Assembly (NCBI GenBank): GCA_963678675.1
Contig: OY783198.1
Span: forward strand, 23,174,684-23,238,683
Reading direction: 5' to 3'
Length of the DNA stretch: 64,000 nt
From: Xiphydria camelus
Taxonomy: Eukaryota; Arthropoda; Insecta; Hymenoptera; Xiphydriidae
How positions within the stretch are numbered: position 1 is the stretch's first letter; each line of letters opens with the position of its first letter. Below the pieces are notes generated by a model that did not search any database, was not told the DNA's origin, and saw only the letters and a list, made by a program, of their open reading frames with translations. Below, in pieces: positions 25,090 to 36,400 of this stretch. The position numbers and the translations under genes were made by a program.

Positions 25090-28000
25090 GGAAGGACCGA
25101 GGAGAGAAAAAGAGAATCCACGCTAAACTAGAATACAAGGGCATCCGAGGAAGCATCCAGGACTCGGGAGGAGGACCTCGTAAAGCATCGGGCGGCGGTG
25201 TGCGCGCGCTCGCGCGGTACAATTTCAATGCCCCGCGCCATCCACCGCGGAATGCTCATAAAAAAGCGGCTTGCCGTCGCTCCAAAGACTTTATTTCCCG
25301 CGTATAGCGCAAGGAGGAGGGGAACCACACGGGGGTTCTCGAGACAGGGGAGATAAGGGGGAGAGGGTGTATCTTCTCCCACGACGTCACGAGCGAGCGC
25401 TCGAATTCCCGCGTTGAAACCTGTCCCGGTGATCGTAGAGAACCCGACTCGATCGCGCCTGTGCACCTACGTTTAATTCGAAAACCTACTCCGGGGCACT
25501 TGTAGTTTGGTTATCGCATTTACATACTCGCCGGTGCACCCACGTTTCGGTGAGCATCCGATGCGATATACGTGTGCGTATAGCGAGGAGCGCGCATACA
25601 CACGTACCGTCGCGTCGTCAATACGTCACGTGAGTTCCGCAGGATTCTAAGTACACTTTTGGTGAAAAATGAGATATTCACATCAAGGTGTGTAAAAATG
25701 AATTCCGCATCTGTTGGTTTAGGAATTTGTCCTTCAAGTTCAAAAATGGCGCTATAGTAGCATTTCCACAAAGTTCTTTTTGCACATTATTGGCTTCCAC
25801 ATGGTCTAGGTACTGTTTACAAGCTGTTGCAAGTTTTCTGTGTATCGTTGTAATTTAGATTGCTGTTTTGTGTTTAAATATGTGGGATTCAGATGAGTGG
25901 TCTGATTTTGCAAGCTCAGAGAATCTGAAAGTTCATCTCTATCGTCATATTTCAATTTTGAATACAATATAGACTTCTTAAAACCCACAAAATATCTCTG
26001 TGATGTACGTGAAGAGTATAGGAAGCTGCAAAGAGAAAAAAGAATATCAGTGAGAAGGAACAAATTGATTTTAATAAGCACAGGCGATGTTATGGAATTA
26101 CATGGTTCTAAGTACAGGTGTTATTTTTTTTTAATATCTCAGCAGTATGCTTTAACAATGTAAATGTCAACACATTTTCTCTGGCATCCTTTGCAAATAA
26201 GGTGATTTATACGTTTCCATCTTAAAATTTGTAAAATATGAGAGAGAGAATCACAACAAAAGCTGTGTTAAGTTAAACCCTAAAAATTGCTTTATCTCAG
26301 AAGTTACCAGAATGGACTTAGAACCCTGTGGAACTCACATGACGAATAGCTATACGGGAATGGCATGCGTATGGTTAGGGAGTGTATTATTCTGGTTGTA
26401 TGTACGCACATACGTATTAATGGGTAGAAAGGTATCGGGGTGCGCGAATTCAATGTACGCATAGGTATACGCGCGCACGCGGTAGTGGAATCGGGCTCTT
26501 TAGGAGCTGCTAATCGGGATGTAGATTGTAGATTCCAAACTCCACGGAGCTCCGGTGGGAAGAATCTCTACGCAGGTACAGAGCGAGGTTACGAATGTAT
26601 GGGGTTCGACGGGAGAGTCGGTGTGCGTGTGCGCGATAATGGGTACCCCCTCGGGTCCTCGCGGAGAGCCGCGAGCTCGTGCCCCCCCGCGATAACATCG
26701 AAACACGTGTGTCGAGTCGCGCGAAGCTCTTCGCGCGCGCGCACACCGGTTGTGCCGCACCGCCGCGCCGCTCGCGCGCACGCGTAAATCATGCGGCCGA
26801 TACCCCTTCGTACCGCGCGCGTCGCGGGTATCATATACGCGGACGTAATGTAGATTTCGGATAAGGCAGAGCGTCGTAAAGGGTTATAGAACGGTCCTCA
26901 CGGGGCACGAGGAGATCTCTTTCATTCCCCGGCGCGTGTACCATATTTCTTTCGTAACATGCGTGTACCCGCGGCGGTGGCCTTATAAGGTCGGCCTGAC
27001 CCATTAAGAGACCCGCTCGGCGCATGGCCCTCGCGTTATTCGGGAGTGCGGGAGTATTCGTATCGTTTCGAAATCTCCGCGACCGGTGCGTGGGTGGAGA
27101 GGAAAGCGTTCCCCTCCGTCCCTTCTGCGGTCGACCTTGAAGGTGGGAATCGTGAAAAGAGAGGAAGCTACAGCTTCCCCCTTCTCTCCGTCGGTCAATC
27201 CATTTAAAATTAATCGGTCGACATTTTCTCGATGTTTATAGGTATTTTGCTGTTATCGGCTCCGACGGGGCACCGTCGCGAGGCGTGACAAGCCTATCAC
27301 TTCTACCCAAGTGTTATACATTGCAATCGAATCGCGAGTAGGTATCTAACCGAATCCCGGCTCCGTTCGACGGGGAGAGCAGCCTCGCGTAAAGGTGCCA
27401 ATTGCCGTGTAAATCGCTGGTAATTAGCCAATTACGTAACAGTCACCACGCTCGCGGCGGGCTGACCGGATCGATTCGAGATTCTGCCGACAGAGTGCGC
27501 GATGAATACTTGATTAGCGACTCCAGCGTCGAAAAGTCGTCATTTTCAAAATCTCGACCGGACGAGGAGTCGTGCCGTTAGGCGCGGACGTTCGCAGGAG
27601 AAATACACCCGATGTGTGGGCGTCCGCGCGCGTTAACACGGAGGCGATGACGACGACGATGACGACGACGAGGTGGGGTCGCGATGCGCGTGTACCCCTC
27701 ATTAACATAAGCGGAGATCTCTCCACGAGATAACTCGTGGATTTAATTACCGGAGGGTCGTTCGTCTTCTTTCGTCATAAAACCGATCGGGCGCCTGCCG
27801 GAACGATAAGGAGAAAATTCTCCTCGATTCTCTCTCTCTCTCTCTATCTCTCTCTGCTTCGACGAGATACGCACGGCGATTCGAATTAAAGCGCCTTTCG
27901 ACTTACATTAGTTCCGGCGACCGTATATCGACGCATGCCCGCTGAAAGTGCATAAGTCCGCAAGTCCGGAGAGTCGAGCGCACCGAAGTTATTTACCTCG

Positions 28001-31000
28001 TGAAATTAGAATAATTATGTACATCCACCTGACTCTTCCAAGAGAGCCGCACCTTTTCTTCTCCCCTTCCTCCAACATGGCCATCTCCGGCATCAACTTC
28101 GCTTCACCTATCCTCCTCATTCTTCGCCGCACCTTCGAGATTACGCGCCGAGTAACGCGTCTGGGCGAGAGAGTCAGTCTCACTCGGGCATGCCGACGGC
28201 ATCTCGACCTTGATCGATATCGTTTTCTACCTCGCCCGCGCCGCTCGACGCGCGACAGAATTATCCGACGTAGGCTATTCGTCGGTGCGTAGCTTCCGCG
28301 ACATTTTCAAGATTCGCGCGGGGGGAAAGGGACGCACGACCCGCGCTCTCTTCGTCGGCGTTCATATCGCGTGGAAGAGAGGGAGACGCGGTGACATTTT
28401 CGAAGAGTCGCGAAGACGGAGGGTTTTCAGGCGGGAGGTGGAGACGACAGCTACACGCCCTCGGCAAACTTAACGGGGCGAATGTTGTATCCTTGCCGCG
28501 TACCTATATATGCGATCCACGTGAACGCAAACGTCATCGCCGAGTAAGCGGTGAAAATCGTGACGCGCGCGCGAGGACGCTTGGGCTCGTTTTACTTCGC
28601 ATCGCGACATCTGTTATACGCGCGTGTACGCGCGCTGTAAAAGAGCGGTGTAAATAGATGTAATCCGTCGTGCGCTATCTAGCCGGCAAAGTCGACTCCT
28701 CGTAATCGCGGGCCGTTTGAATCCCCCGTTCGTTTATGGCAGTCTTTATTATCTCATCGTACCCTCGCGCCTGGATAGACGATCTCCCCTGTTGTCGTGA
28801 GTTGACGCGCGACGACAACTCTGCGGAGGGAGAAGCGACGCGATTCTCCCCTCGGGAAATAATTATTATCAACCCACGGGAAGGACTGGCGGAGCGTTTC
28901 TCGCGGTATCCCCTCGATGAGCAGTCGTGGCAATTTATTCGAATATCCATATCCGGTTGCGCTGAACTGGAATACACAGCTAGAAATTCCCGCGCGCGGC
29001 TTCGTTCGGACGACTCGAAGGAAGTGCCTTTTAAGCTGGCCGCTCCCCCCCCCCCCCCCCCCGACGAGAGAATTCTTGGATCATTACTCTCACTCGAGAC
29101 GCGCGCCCGAGACGACGCGTTTCTCTCTGGCTATTTCTCGTCGTTTCCCATTTCTCTCTATTTTTCTCGGCGGATATCGCGAGAGTCTACCCCTCACGGC
29201 GCAGCGGCCACCGCGTCTCATCGTCAGTCTCGTTCGAGCGGTGAGTACGCGCATTCGCGCGCGTCGACTTCCGTGCGAATCGTTCCACTCTTCCGGTTGG
29301 AGAGAGAAGTACGCTTTTAACTCTCTCAAATGCGAGGATCTTTTCTCCGCCCGCGTCGTTATTGTATTTCATTTCTGTAAGCCTTACGCTCGAAAGGCTC
29401 GGAATAGGTATCACAGCCTTCAGGTGGAAATATTCTCATTGCCCGCGTCGTTACGCGTATAGGATACTCGACCAACGGAGGTAACGTGCACCGAGGAAGC
29501 GAAGAAAAATCGAGGGCGGCTCTCTAAACGGTTCCGGCGGCACTTTTATCGATCTCTCGTTAGACGACGGCATCGTGCGAAATCTCGCAACGCGCGAAAA
29601 CTTTGTCAGAGAGTACGATTGGCAGTGCTTGGAGGAAACGATACGAGTAAACATCTACTTTTCCCCGAAAACGGCGTTGAAACGCGTGCACTCGCGTAAC
29701 CCGGTATCGTATGCTCGCGCGAAATGCATCTGGTACGCACGGCACGTCGAGCTCGCTCAAACGCGGGATATTTAGCGTGTCATTGTCGGTGCAGACATAT
29801 TTGCGCGGCCTGACGTGCTTCGCGGATAGATGGATAGCTCGGCGAGGAACCTCACGGGAACTGCGAGGAGTATAAAACGGAGGAGGGGAAGCGGACAGAG
29901 GGAACCTTTCCACAATGTTGCGTAGAAGCCGCTGTAAGCAGATACGCGACGCATACCCCATTGTGACTACCATGGGAATTGCACGCGGCTGCGGGGGATT
30001 GGAGATAAAATTTTTATTTTATTTTACGCAACCCGTGCAACTCCCGTGCGCGACCTCGACGAGGGATACTGTCGGATTGTGCGCTGCAAATGAAAATGGA
30101 AAATTGGAAGCGGCAATTGAAGCGCGCTTCCGTACGCGATACGCGCGCTGGTGTACATGTACGTCATATCGAATGGCTTACGAGGTAAACGATACAGGAG
30201 CGTCACCGAGATTCTGGCTATTCCGCCCCGAAATTGGAAAAAGTCCGAGCGTACCTCGCGGTTGACGTAGATATACGTATTACGCATTCTCGACGTTCTA
30301 ATTTCGACGCGCTCTTGAAGCTTCCTTCCTCTTTCTCTCCTCGTTCCGTATTTACGAGTCGTTCCAGTTTAAAAGCGTGCACGAATAAACGAGAAAAAAA
30401 TGATTTAATAAATATTCATCCAATTTAGGAACAATATACGCAACAATCGCACCGTCTCCCGTTGCCTAATGACAGCTCGTCGCGCCCCGTGAACTTGTAT
30501 TAGTCGGTAATTAGCGGCTCGTCTGGGAGGAGAATCCGTAATGATTATAATTAAGACGTTACGGGGGCGGTCCTTGAATTCTCTCGGCGCAAAGTCGGTG
30601 GAGGAGAGGCGAGCTTGAAAGGGAGGGACGTGGAGAGCCAGAGAAAGAAAGAGAAAGAGAGAGAGAGAACTCGGATCGATCGTCCAAAAATCGTAATTTC
30701 CGTCGGGACGTCTGGTCGACGATAAAATTATCGATTATTCGATCGAGCGCCATCGAAACTCGTACTCGAGATTCCAAAAGTTAAATTATCGTTATTCGAC
30801 GGAGACATTTCACCGCTTCCGCTGCTCTCTTCCCGAGTGAAATTGTTCGGAAATTACTGAAAGTATTAGGACGTCCCGCAGGCGGAAAGAAAAGATGCGG
30901 GCGTCCCACGCGTCGCGGAATCGATTATCGTCCTGAAATCTCGAATCGGATGCCGGACGATGCGACTTTCTCCTTGGCCTTTTCACCGATCCGTCGTACA

Positions 31001-33358
31001 GGCGTTCGTTATCTCTCCGAAAAACGGCGAGAGGCGAGTCTATCGTACAGGGGTGAGAATTAATTCAGGAGCGTCAGGGGACGGGCTGATAATTAGTGCG
31101 GGCGTACCGCACCCCATCGAGACGTACAATGAGCGGGAGCCAAGGCGTAGATGCATTTCTGCATCTGAATGCCATTGCACCTCCGGATGCGACTCGAATC
31201 TAGATAACGGACGTTAATATGCGCTCGCGAGCGGTACTCGGAATTGTTTGCATTGTTCGACCGCGCCGAGCGAGTCGGCATAATGCCGCATTATTGTTGC
31301 ATTATTGCGGCATTATCGAACCGCATCACCCGCACGGACATTGGCATTCGTTAGACGATGCGTGGGCAATGTGGACGCGACTCGTATCTGTACGCGTATT
31401 TTTTGGTGGATGTGCACAGGTGCGACGATCCCCGCCGATAACAGCGATAAGAATTTATTAATCGTTCGTGCCGAGCGCGATAACGCCCAGTTTGCGCGCG
31501 CGCGCACGCGCAAGAGAGAGAAAAAGAGGAGGAGAGAGAAAGAGAGAGTGGACGTGACCGAAAATTGCCGTAACTTCGCCTCGGAAAGAAAAATGGACGA
31601 CGGTTTTCCAACCGGAGAACGTCTCGCGCGGTTTCCAGATGGAACCGCGAGCGTGACCGAGTCCGTTCTCACGTTATTACCGCACGGAGACGCGATAATT
31701 CCCGTCTCGACGGTGTCGCGAGTTACGCGAGTTTCGTGCGGTCCTGCGGCCACCCTGCCCTTTCGCTTCTCGTTTTTCACTCTCCGCCCGCCCAGTTCGA
31801 TTATCGAGGGGCGAGAGGCCGCTGCGGGGCTATAAAAAAGTGCATTTAACGATGCCGCGGGGTCCGCGCAACTCGACGAGGGTTTACGAGTCTCCCGCAA
31901 AGCGAGCGCCGATAATTCGCTCGATAATGCGAGCGAAGGGGGTCGAAAAGGAACGAAAAGTGTAAGAGGAGGAAGAGAAAGAGAGAGAGAGGAGGAAGGG
32001 GGAGAGGGAGAGAGAGGGATAATTGATGAAAAGGTGGAAGGGACGCGTCGCTTCGATCCTCACCTTTTCGCTTCGCGACGAGGCGTTGACATTAAAGCTA
32101 AATTATCGCCCGCCACGGGGTTTCGCGGCTTTCATTTTTCCACAACACCGACACATCACCCGTGCCGCCGCCTCTGTCCGCCAAACTTCCTCTTGCGATC
32201 TTTCCCCCTCCCTTACATCGCTGTCTTTCTCGCTCTCGTCGTTGCCGTAAAGAGCAAAGTGCAGTCTACCGATCGAGCGACGCGAGAGAACTTTATTAAC
32301 ACTTTACGGGATGTCGTCGGGCCGGCGACGAGGTCGTGGTATTTTTCGCACCCAATTCCCCGACGGCGAGAGATGCGAGGCTCGCGTACTCGTTGATTGC
32401 CAGATTTTAAATTGCGCTCATACGTTGTTTTTATCGAATTTATGTAATATGTATAACTGTCGTATATCTGCATACGCGTGTATAACAGTCAACGTGAACT
32501 TGAGTATCGAATGAAAATACGTAGACGATCGTAGCCACTCGATTCTACAGGGTCTTCATAAATCATTACAGACCACGTGACAAGCCACGTGACCTGTTGG
32601 TTGAGAGCTCGGACTAGTACCAATTGTGCAGTGTTGGTTGGATATGCGCGTAGGTCACGTGGTCTGTAATCATCTATGAAGACCCTGTAGGACAGGCATG
32701 GGAAAAATAGCCTGCGCAAACGCTCTGCCTTCGTTTGCGAAGAAAAGGAACATGGATAATTCGCGAAGAAGTCCCACGCGCCGATATAGCGCGGTTGAAA
32801 CGTATTTCTTGGGAAAATGTTCGCGGGATATGGGTGCGCCTGTACGGTTCTCCCACCCCGCGGTTATTACATCCGTGGGCAGACGAGTAATCCGCTCTCA
32901 AAGTCGAACCCCGTATCCATTTACAGTTTACATCGAGATTGGATTCGCTCGGTAATTCAACGCCTCTCGCGAAGTTGGGGCCGCCGTGCGGCGTATATAG
33001 CGACGGCGTTGCGATAACAATTAAAACAATGGCGTCGTTAGGATTACGAGTTGGAATTAGCGGAGCGGGAGTGGGTCGTACGGGCTACCGCGCCGGAAGG
33101 GCCTCTCGAGAAAGATGCGTTATATCGCGATGGAGGTTTTGCGTTACTCTTCAATTCAATCAACGTTTGGCGATTTATTTCGAAAATGAGTAGAACGAAG
33201 TTTCTCGAAAAGTACTCCAGTAATCGTTCGATACTCACGAACAGTACGACGTTGTAAATGTGCAGAACGTATTTCAGGAAGTTCACCGAGCAGCAGCCGT
33301 CGTCCCTGGTCCTTATCCTGGAGGACGTACCGGGTAGTCTCTCGGCACCCTTCGCCAT
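10656..33358 (-). CDS. Tetraspanin, CD151/TSPAN11-like, 5 coding exons, complete
   Basis: Four-pass plasma-membrane protein that organises integrin-containing microdomains in its vertebrate relatives. Coding exons in transcription order: 33358-33239, 23386-23195, 14595-14422, 11060-10899, 10802-10656, giving 264 residues, all junctions phase 0. TM1 is about residues 27-55, TM2 69-91, TM3 101-124 and TM4 229-254. Intracellular CC at 22-23 is a likely palmitoylation site. The large loop has six Cys: CCG at 165-167, the PDSCCK pair, LCG, and the Cys of GCIYKF. There is one Asn-Lys-Thr sequon at about residue 139. The VVPDSCCK...LCG.RDH.SNI pattern of CD151/TSPAN11 is conserved. The 96-base last intron is stop-free and a multiple of three. 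The insect counterpart may be Tsp74F, but I cannot confirm that. Introns are 9852, 8599, 3361 and 96 bases. Confidence 0.93.
10803..10898 (-). other. Stop-free, frame-preserving 96-base intron (exitron-like)
   Basis: On the minus strand it starts gtgagg and ends in a pyrimidine tract plus ccag. It is exactly 32 codons with no stop. Skipping it joins SNIQYS to GCIYKFLE, which matches CD151-type spacing; keeping it adds 32 residues with one extra cysteine to the large extracellular loop. I take it as an intron because of the strong splice sites and the family alignment. Confidence 0.75.
10899..11060 (-). CDS. Tetraspanin coding exon 4 (residues 163-216)
   Basis: Acceptor ctttcgcag|TTC, donor TCG|gtgagg. 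It encodes the core of the large extracellular loop: FACCG, then LVPDSCCKTPDYLCGKRDH and SNIQYS. Five of the six loop cysteines are here. Confidence 0.93.
11061..14421 (-). other. Tetraspanin intron 3 (3.4 kb)
   Basis: No nested gene recognised. It contains a (TTCC)n run near 12129-12148 and short purine microsatellites; otherwise CpG-rich unique-looking DNA. Confidence 0.7.
14422..14595 (-). CDS. Tetraspanin coding exon 3 (residues 105-162)
   Basis: Acceptor cccttcag|TAC, donor GAG|gtgagt. It encodes TM3 and the first, helical part of the large extracellular loop, including the Asn-Lys-Thr glycosylation sequon and the IDMMQKE segment that precedes the CCG motif. Confidence 0.93.
18469..18967. 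mobile_element. AT-rich insert bounded by 78-base direct repeats (TRIM-like)
   Basis: 18469-18546 and 18890-18967 are direct repeats matching at 72 of 78 bases. Both start TGTAGAAGAAAG and end CCCGCA(A), so TG...CA termini as in LTRs, with about 340 bases of AT-rich DNA between them. No coding content and no clear target-site duplication were seen. It could be a terminal-repeat retrotransposon in miniature or a local duplication. Confidence 0.45.
20417..20437. repeat. poly-C tract, 21 bases
   Basis: Longest homopolymer C run in the window. It is a possible G-quadruplex former on the minus strand and an assembly weak point. Confidence 0.9.
22859..23115. mobile_element. MITE copy A, GAAGGG termini, AATT target duplication
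   Basis: Terminal inverted repeats of about 20 bases (GAAGGGTGCCATATGCAAAA and its complement), 257 bp in all, AT-rich interior without coding capacity. It is flanked on both sides by AATT. It shares terminal GAAGGG, overall length and 4-bp A/T flanks with the elements at 44247 and 48843. Confidence 0.85.
23195..23386 (-). CDS. Tetraspanin coding exon 2 (residues 41-104)
   Basis: Acceptor gtttcag|CTG, donor GTG|gtgagt. It encodes the rest of TM1 with the conserved LSGLAVGGIGIWTV pattern, the small extracellular loop, and TM2 through the GCGG turn and the intracellular loop (ENRCILLV). Its left edge is only 80 bases from the MITE at 22859-23115. Confidence 0.93.
24790..24834. repeat. (CT)n microsatellite
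   Basis: Nearly pure CT run with two CC interruptions, in tetraspanin intron 1. Confidence 0.9.
25056..25084. repeat. (GA)n microsatellite
   Basis: GA run in tetraspanin intron 1, about 220 bases from the opposite-polarity (CT)n tract, so the two are complementary. Confidence 0.9.
25624..26344. mobile_element. 721-bp AT-rich inverted-repeat DNA element, AATA target duplication
   Basis: Imperfect terminal inverted repeats start CGTCACGTGAGTTCC at the left and, read inward from the right, CGTCATGTGAGTTCC. Similarity extends about 35 bases. The 4 bases outside are AATA on each side (25620-25623, 26345-26348). The interior is strikingly AT-rich and CpG-poor compared with its surroundings. Short minus-strand frames (25806-26081) are not recognised as a transposase, so it is probably non-autonomous. 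Confidence 0.75.
29045..29062. repeat. poly-C tract, 18 bases
   Basis: Uninterrupted C run in tetraspanin intron 1. Confidence 0.9.
31280..31316. repeat. Short perfect-stem hairpin
   Basis: ATAATGCCGC (31280-31289) and GCGGCATTAT (31307-31316) form a 10-bp stem around a 17-base loop that itself repeats ATTATTG. Function unknown; too short and simple to call a microRNA precursor. Confidence 0.5.
32548..32687. mobile_element. 140-bp MITE of Tc1/mariner type (TA flanks)
   Basis: 34-base terminal inverted repeats beginning CAGGGTCTTCATA, two mismatches between arms, with TA on both sides (32546-32547 and 32688-32689). TA duplication and CAGGGT ends fit the Tc1/mariner superfamily. Only about 70 bases lie between the arms, so it is non-autonomous. 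Confidence 0.85.
33239..33358 (-). CDS. Tetraspanin coding exon 1 (residues 1-40)
   Basis: Starts at the ATG whose complement is 33356-33358 and ends TTC|gtgagt. It encodes a short cytoplasmic tail, the CCSVNFLKY motif, and the first half of TM1. The frame stays open upstream to a possible acceptor at 33429-33430, so an N-terminal extension from another exon is not excluded. The chosen start leaves 21 residues before the Cys pair, reasonable for the family. Confidence 0.88.
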
Positions 33359-33430
33359 TTCGAATGTCGAGGCTCGCTCGTCGCCTGTTACGTGTCGAGC
33401 TTCGCGACGCGTCACCTCGTCATCGCTCCT
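33359..33430 (-). promoter_or_regulatory. Probable 5' UTR part of tetraspanin exon 1 with upstream splice acceptor and uORF
   Basis: On the minus strand a good acceptor (tttctcgtttcag) ends at 33429, suggesting that an upstream noncoding exon is spliced here and that the promoter lies further right. Between the acceptor and the start codon is a tiny out-of-frame uORF (ATG at 33423-33421, TGA at 33414-33412). Inferred from sequence only. Confidence 0.4.
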
Positions 33431-36400
33431 GAAACGAGAAAAACGGTGTCGATCGATTAATTCCAACAGTTTCGCGGTGTTCGGCGACAGCTAAAATTTC
33501 AATTCCCCGGGGTCAATGAATTTTCCAGACCGAAAATCCGTCAATAGAAATATATCTCTCGAAGCGAAATATGCCAGAGTCAATAATTATCGTCCCGGTG
33601 CAACCAACGAGATGGAAGCGGGACTGCATCGCGGCGAGTTATCCCGGTGAACCGCGCCCGCGTTGGGCCACGTGCCGAGTGTGCACACTCGTCCATCCAG
33701 TCGCGTAAATGCGTTTACGAGCGATCCATCGCGTCCAGCCGTGTGTCGACTCTGCGATTTACGCTCAACGCGTTACCCGCGGTGTTATTTAAACTGTAAA
33801 TAAGTCGGATAAACGCGTCGACCCGCGATACATTGTACGCGGTCAGAGCGGCGAGCGCTGCAGCGTGCCACCCTCGTACTCGGTTCGAACCGCTGCAACG
33901 TTGTTGCGACGGAACCTCACTGCCATTGTTTCAACACCACGCGTGTCAATTGCCGGCGATGAATTAATTTGTATGGGCGGACGTCGATCCTCCGCTGGGA
34001 AAATACTGTGAGGATTTAGAAAAAAAAAAGGATCGAGAGCAAATAATGGTTCAATTCCCCCCGTCGCTCGTTGGAAACCTCTAGTCCTTCCTTTCTCCTC
34101 GAGACTGGATCGCACTGTCGCTCGGCGGGATCTCTCCGGAGGCCCTGCTATGATACCGCCCCCTCCTTCCTCCTTTCACCCTCCTAAACCCCTCAAAGTT
34201 GATATTTATAGTCGATGATCCTACGAACTAGTCTCTCGGACACGCTTTCACGTCCGAGAATAATTTTATCAACATATCGTGGCTTCGTTCGGCGGGAGCC
34301 CAAAATAACGGGGCCTCGTGGGTGCAGACGTCCGACGCGGTGCAGCGTCTATCACGTCTGGTGGGAGGAGAGCAGGGAAAGCCGATTTGCCGGGGTCCGG
34401 GCGGAGTAGGGAGGGGAGAGGATGCGAGACGTCCGTGGTGGTCCGTGGTAGATAAATTGTAGGATTTCGGGGAAGATCCGTGGATTGCATCCCGGGGAGG
34501 TTTTCGGCTGACGTCGAAGAAGTAGAACGAGTTTCGGCTGCCGATGCGCGTGTAAACGCATACTTACGCGTATGAACGGAGAAGAAGAATCGAAACTTCG
34601 TATGGCTGATTCAAGGTGGGATCTCCTTGTTTTCCGTAGGATTATCTCTAAAGGGAGTTTCGGTTCCGTAGATATCTACTTATCGCGTCGAAACCCCGAC
34701 GCGATATAGAGGGAAATGTGGGGTGAAAGGGAACGCTCGAGTTGGCGCCTCACTGTCATCGTACGGATGATGGTCGCTGGAAGCCATCGGAAGCGCTCCG
34801 TTCAACCTCATACGTCCCTCTGTAGGTATATACATATGTACCTATACCTTTGGCTACATAAGGGGGGATTAGTTCGTGGTCGATACGACTATGTTGACGA
34901 CGACGACGACGATAGATCGACGCGATCCCTCCTCGAAGCGACGTTCCAATTTCCGCTCAGGTATACCAAACCACATACACTGGTAGGATGTGGTACGGAT
35001 ACGCGTATCTACCGGGCAAGTTTCCACTGGCCGCCTCATGCATTTATATAGGTAGACGTTGACGCGCGATAGACGGTTACGGGTATGTCGTAATAAAGTC
35101 GAGATGCACCTTCGGGTCGAAGTGTATCCCGCGAAGAGGCCGACCCGTCGCTCTCTTATTTCAGAGACGGTGGATCGATAATTTCGGAATGCATCCACCG
35201 TTCGATCGGAAGAGTCGATGCGAGGTGCGAGGGGACTTGAAACTTTGGAGCGCACCCAGCGATAACGCCGTTTTCTCTGCCAAGGAATGCGTTGCCTCGA
35301 CGTATCGCCGCGGTTGTAATACCGACGGAACGTGGTTCGCGTAAGTCGCGGGAACGAAATTGCTATTCACTCATCTGTTGCGAATTCGAGCCAGCTTTTC
35401 GCTCGTCCTTCTTTGGTGCTCTCTCGCTCGGCGCGCGCCAGAGTGAAAATGGAAACGAGACTGGAAGCGATACGGTGTTCGATTGTCGAGTAGGTACCGA
35501 CGTTCCCTCTACCTTTCAGCTGCTGCGCGAATCCGTTGAATAGGATGCGGCGAGCGTCTTCTGGTCGAAGCGCCTGGCAGAGTATCTTCGTTCTTGGAAC
35601 GATGCGTTTGAATTACCATTTTTCACGCATACCTCTCTCTCTCTCTCTCTCTCGGGTAAAAGAATTATTCTTTCCTGCGCTTTCTCATAGATTTTGTTAC
35701 GAATACGAGAAATAATTTGTAGACAGATGCGCCAATTTTCCCGTGTGCAAGTGCCCGACATTGATTCGACGAGTAATTCTTGCCACGTGGTCGTAATGGG
35801 TGGCCGAAGAGGTAGACGAAGCGAAGAGGCGGGAGGAGAGCGATTGGTGAGAACGAGCAGCGATTAGAGTCCCATTTCTGGCTTCCACGTACGATTTCAT
35901 TATAGTATCCCGATTGAATTCGTCTCGCGGGCCCGAAGTACGAAGGAGGATCGCTCCGAGCTCGTCACTCGTCGTTGTTCGCGGTGAGCGGAAGTCGCTC
36001 TCGAATATCGAACGGAAGAGGGACCAGAGGAGATCGTGAATAGCGGGAGGAATGCAGAAAACGGTCGAAGTTGAATCGGCAGAACGAAAGAGAAGGAGGA
36101 GACTTGAATTATGAAACCTCCTCGAGAAATATCCATTCTAGGAAAGACCCCGAAGAGGTGGATCATGGGAAGGGCATCGCTTGGCGTAAATAGTTTCGCG
36201 TGAACCGAACAGGAAAAAAGCAGGAGCGTATTGGGTAGAATAGAGAGGTGGAATGTCGAACAAGCTCCTGATATGAGGACGGAGCGAAGAGGTGCGCGGT
36301 GGTAGGGGAAGGGCGTCGGAACGAGTTCTATTTATTTCCCCGGCCGATTTAAAAGCGACACATTAGCAGGCTTAAGCGGATTGTTTCACCGCGATAGATG

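Larger units (their letters stand above)
23387..33238 (-). other. Tetraspanin intron 1 (9.9 kb)
   Basis: No nested gene recognised. It holds (CT)n near 24790-24834, (GA)n at 25056-25084, a 721-bp AT-rich inverted-repeat element at 25624-26344, an 18-base C run at 29045-29062, and a 140-bp TA-flanked MITE at 32548-32687. Confidence 0.75.

Noticed and set aside
31280..31316. Hairpin considered as a microRNA precursor
   Set aside because: Stem of only 10 bp; a precursor needs about 22 paired bases on each side.
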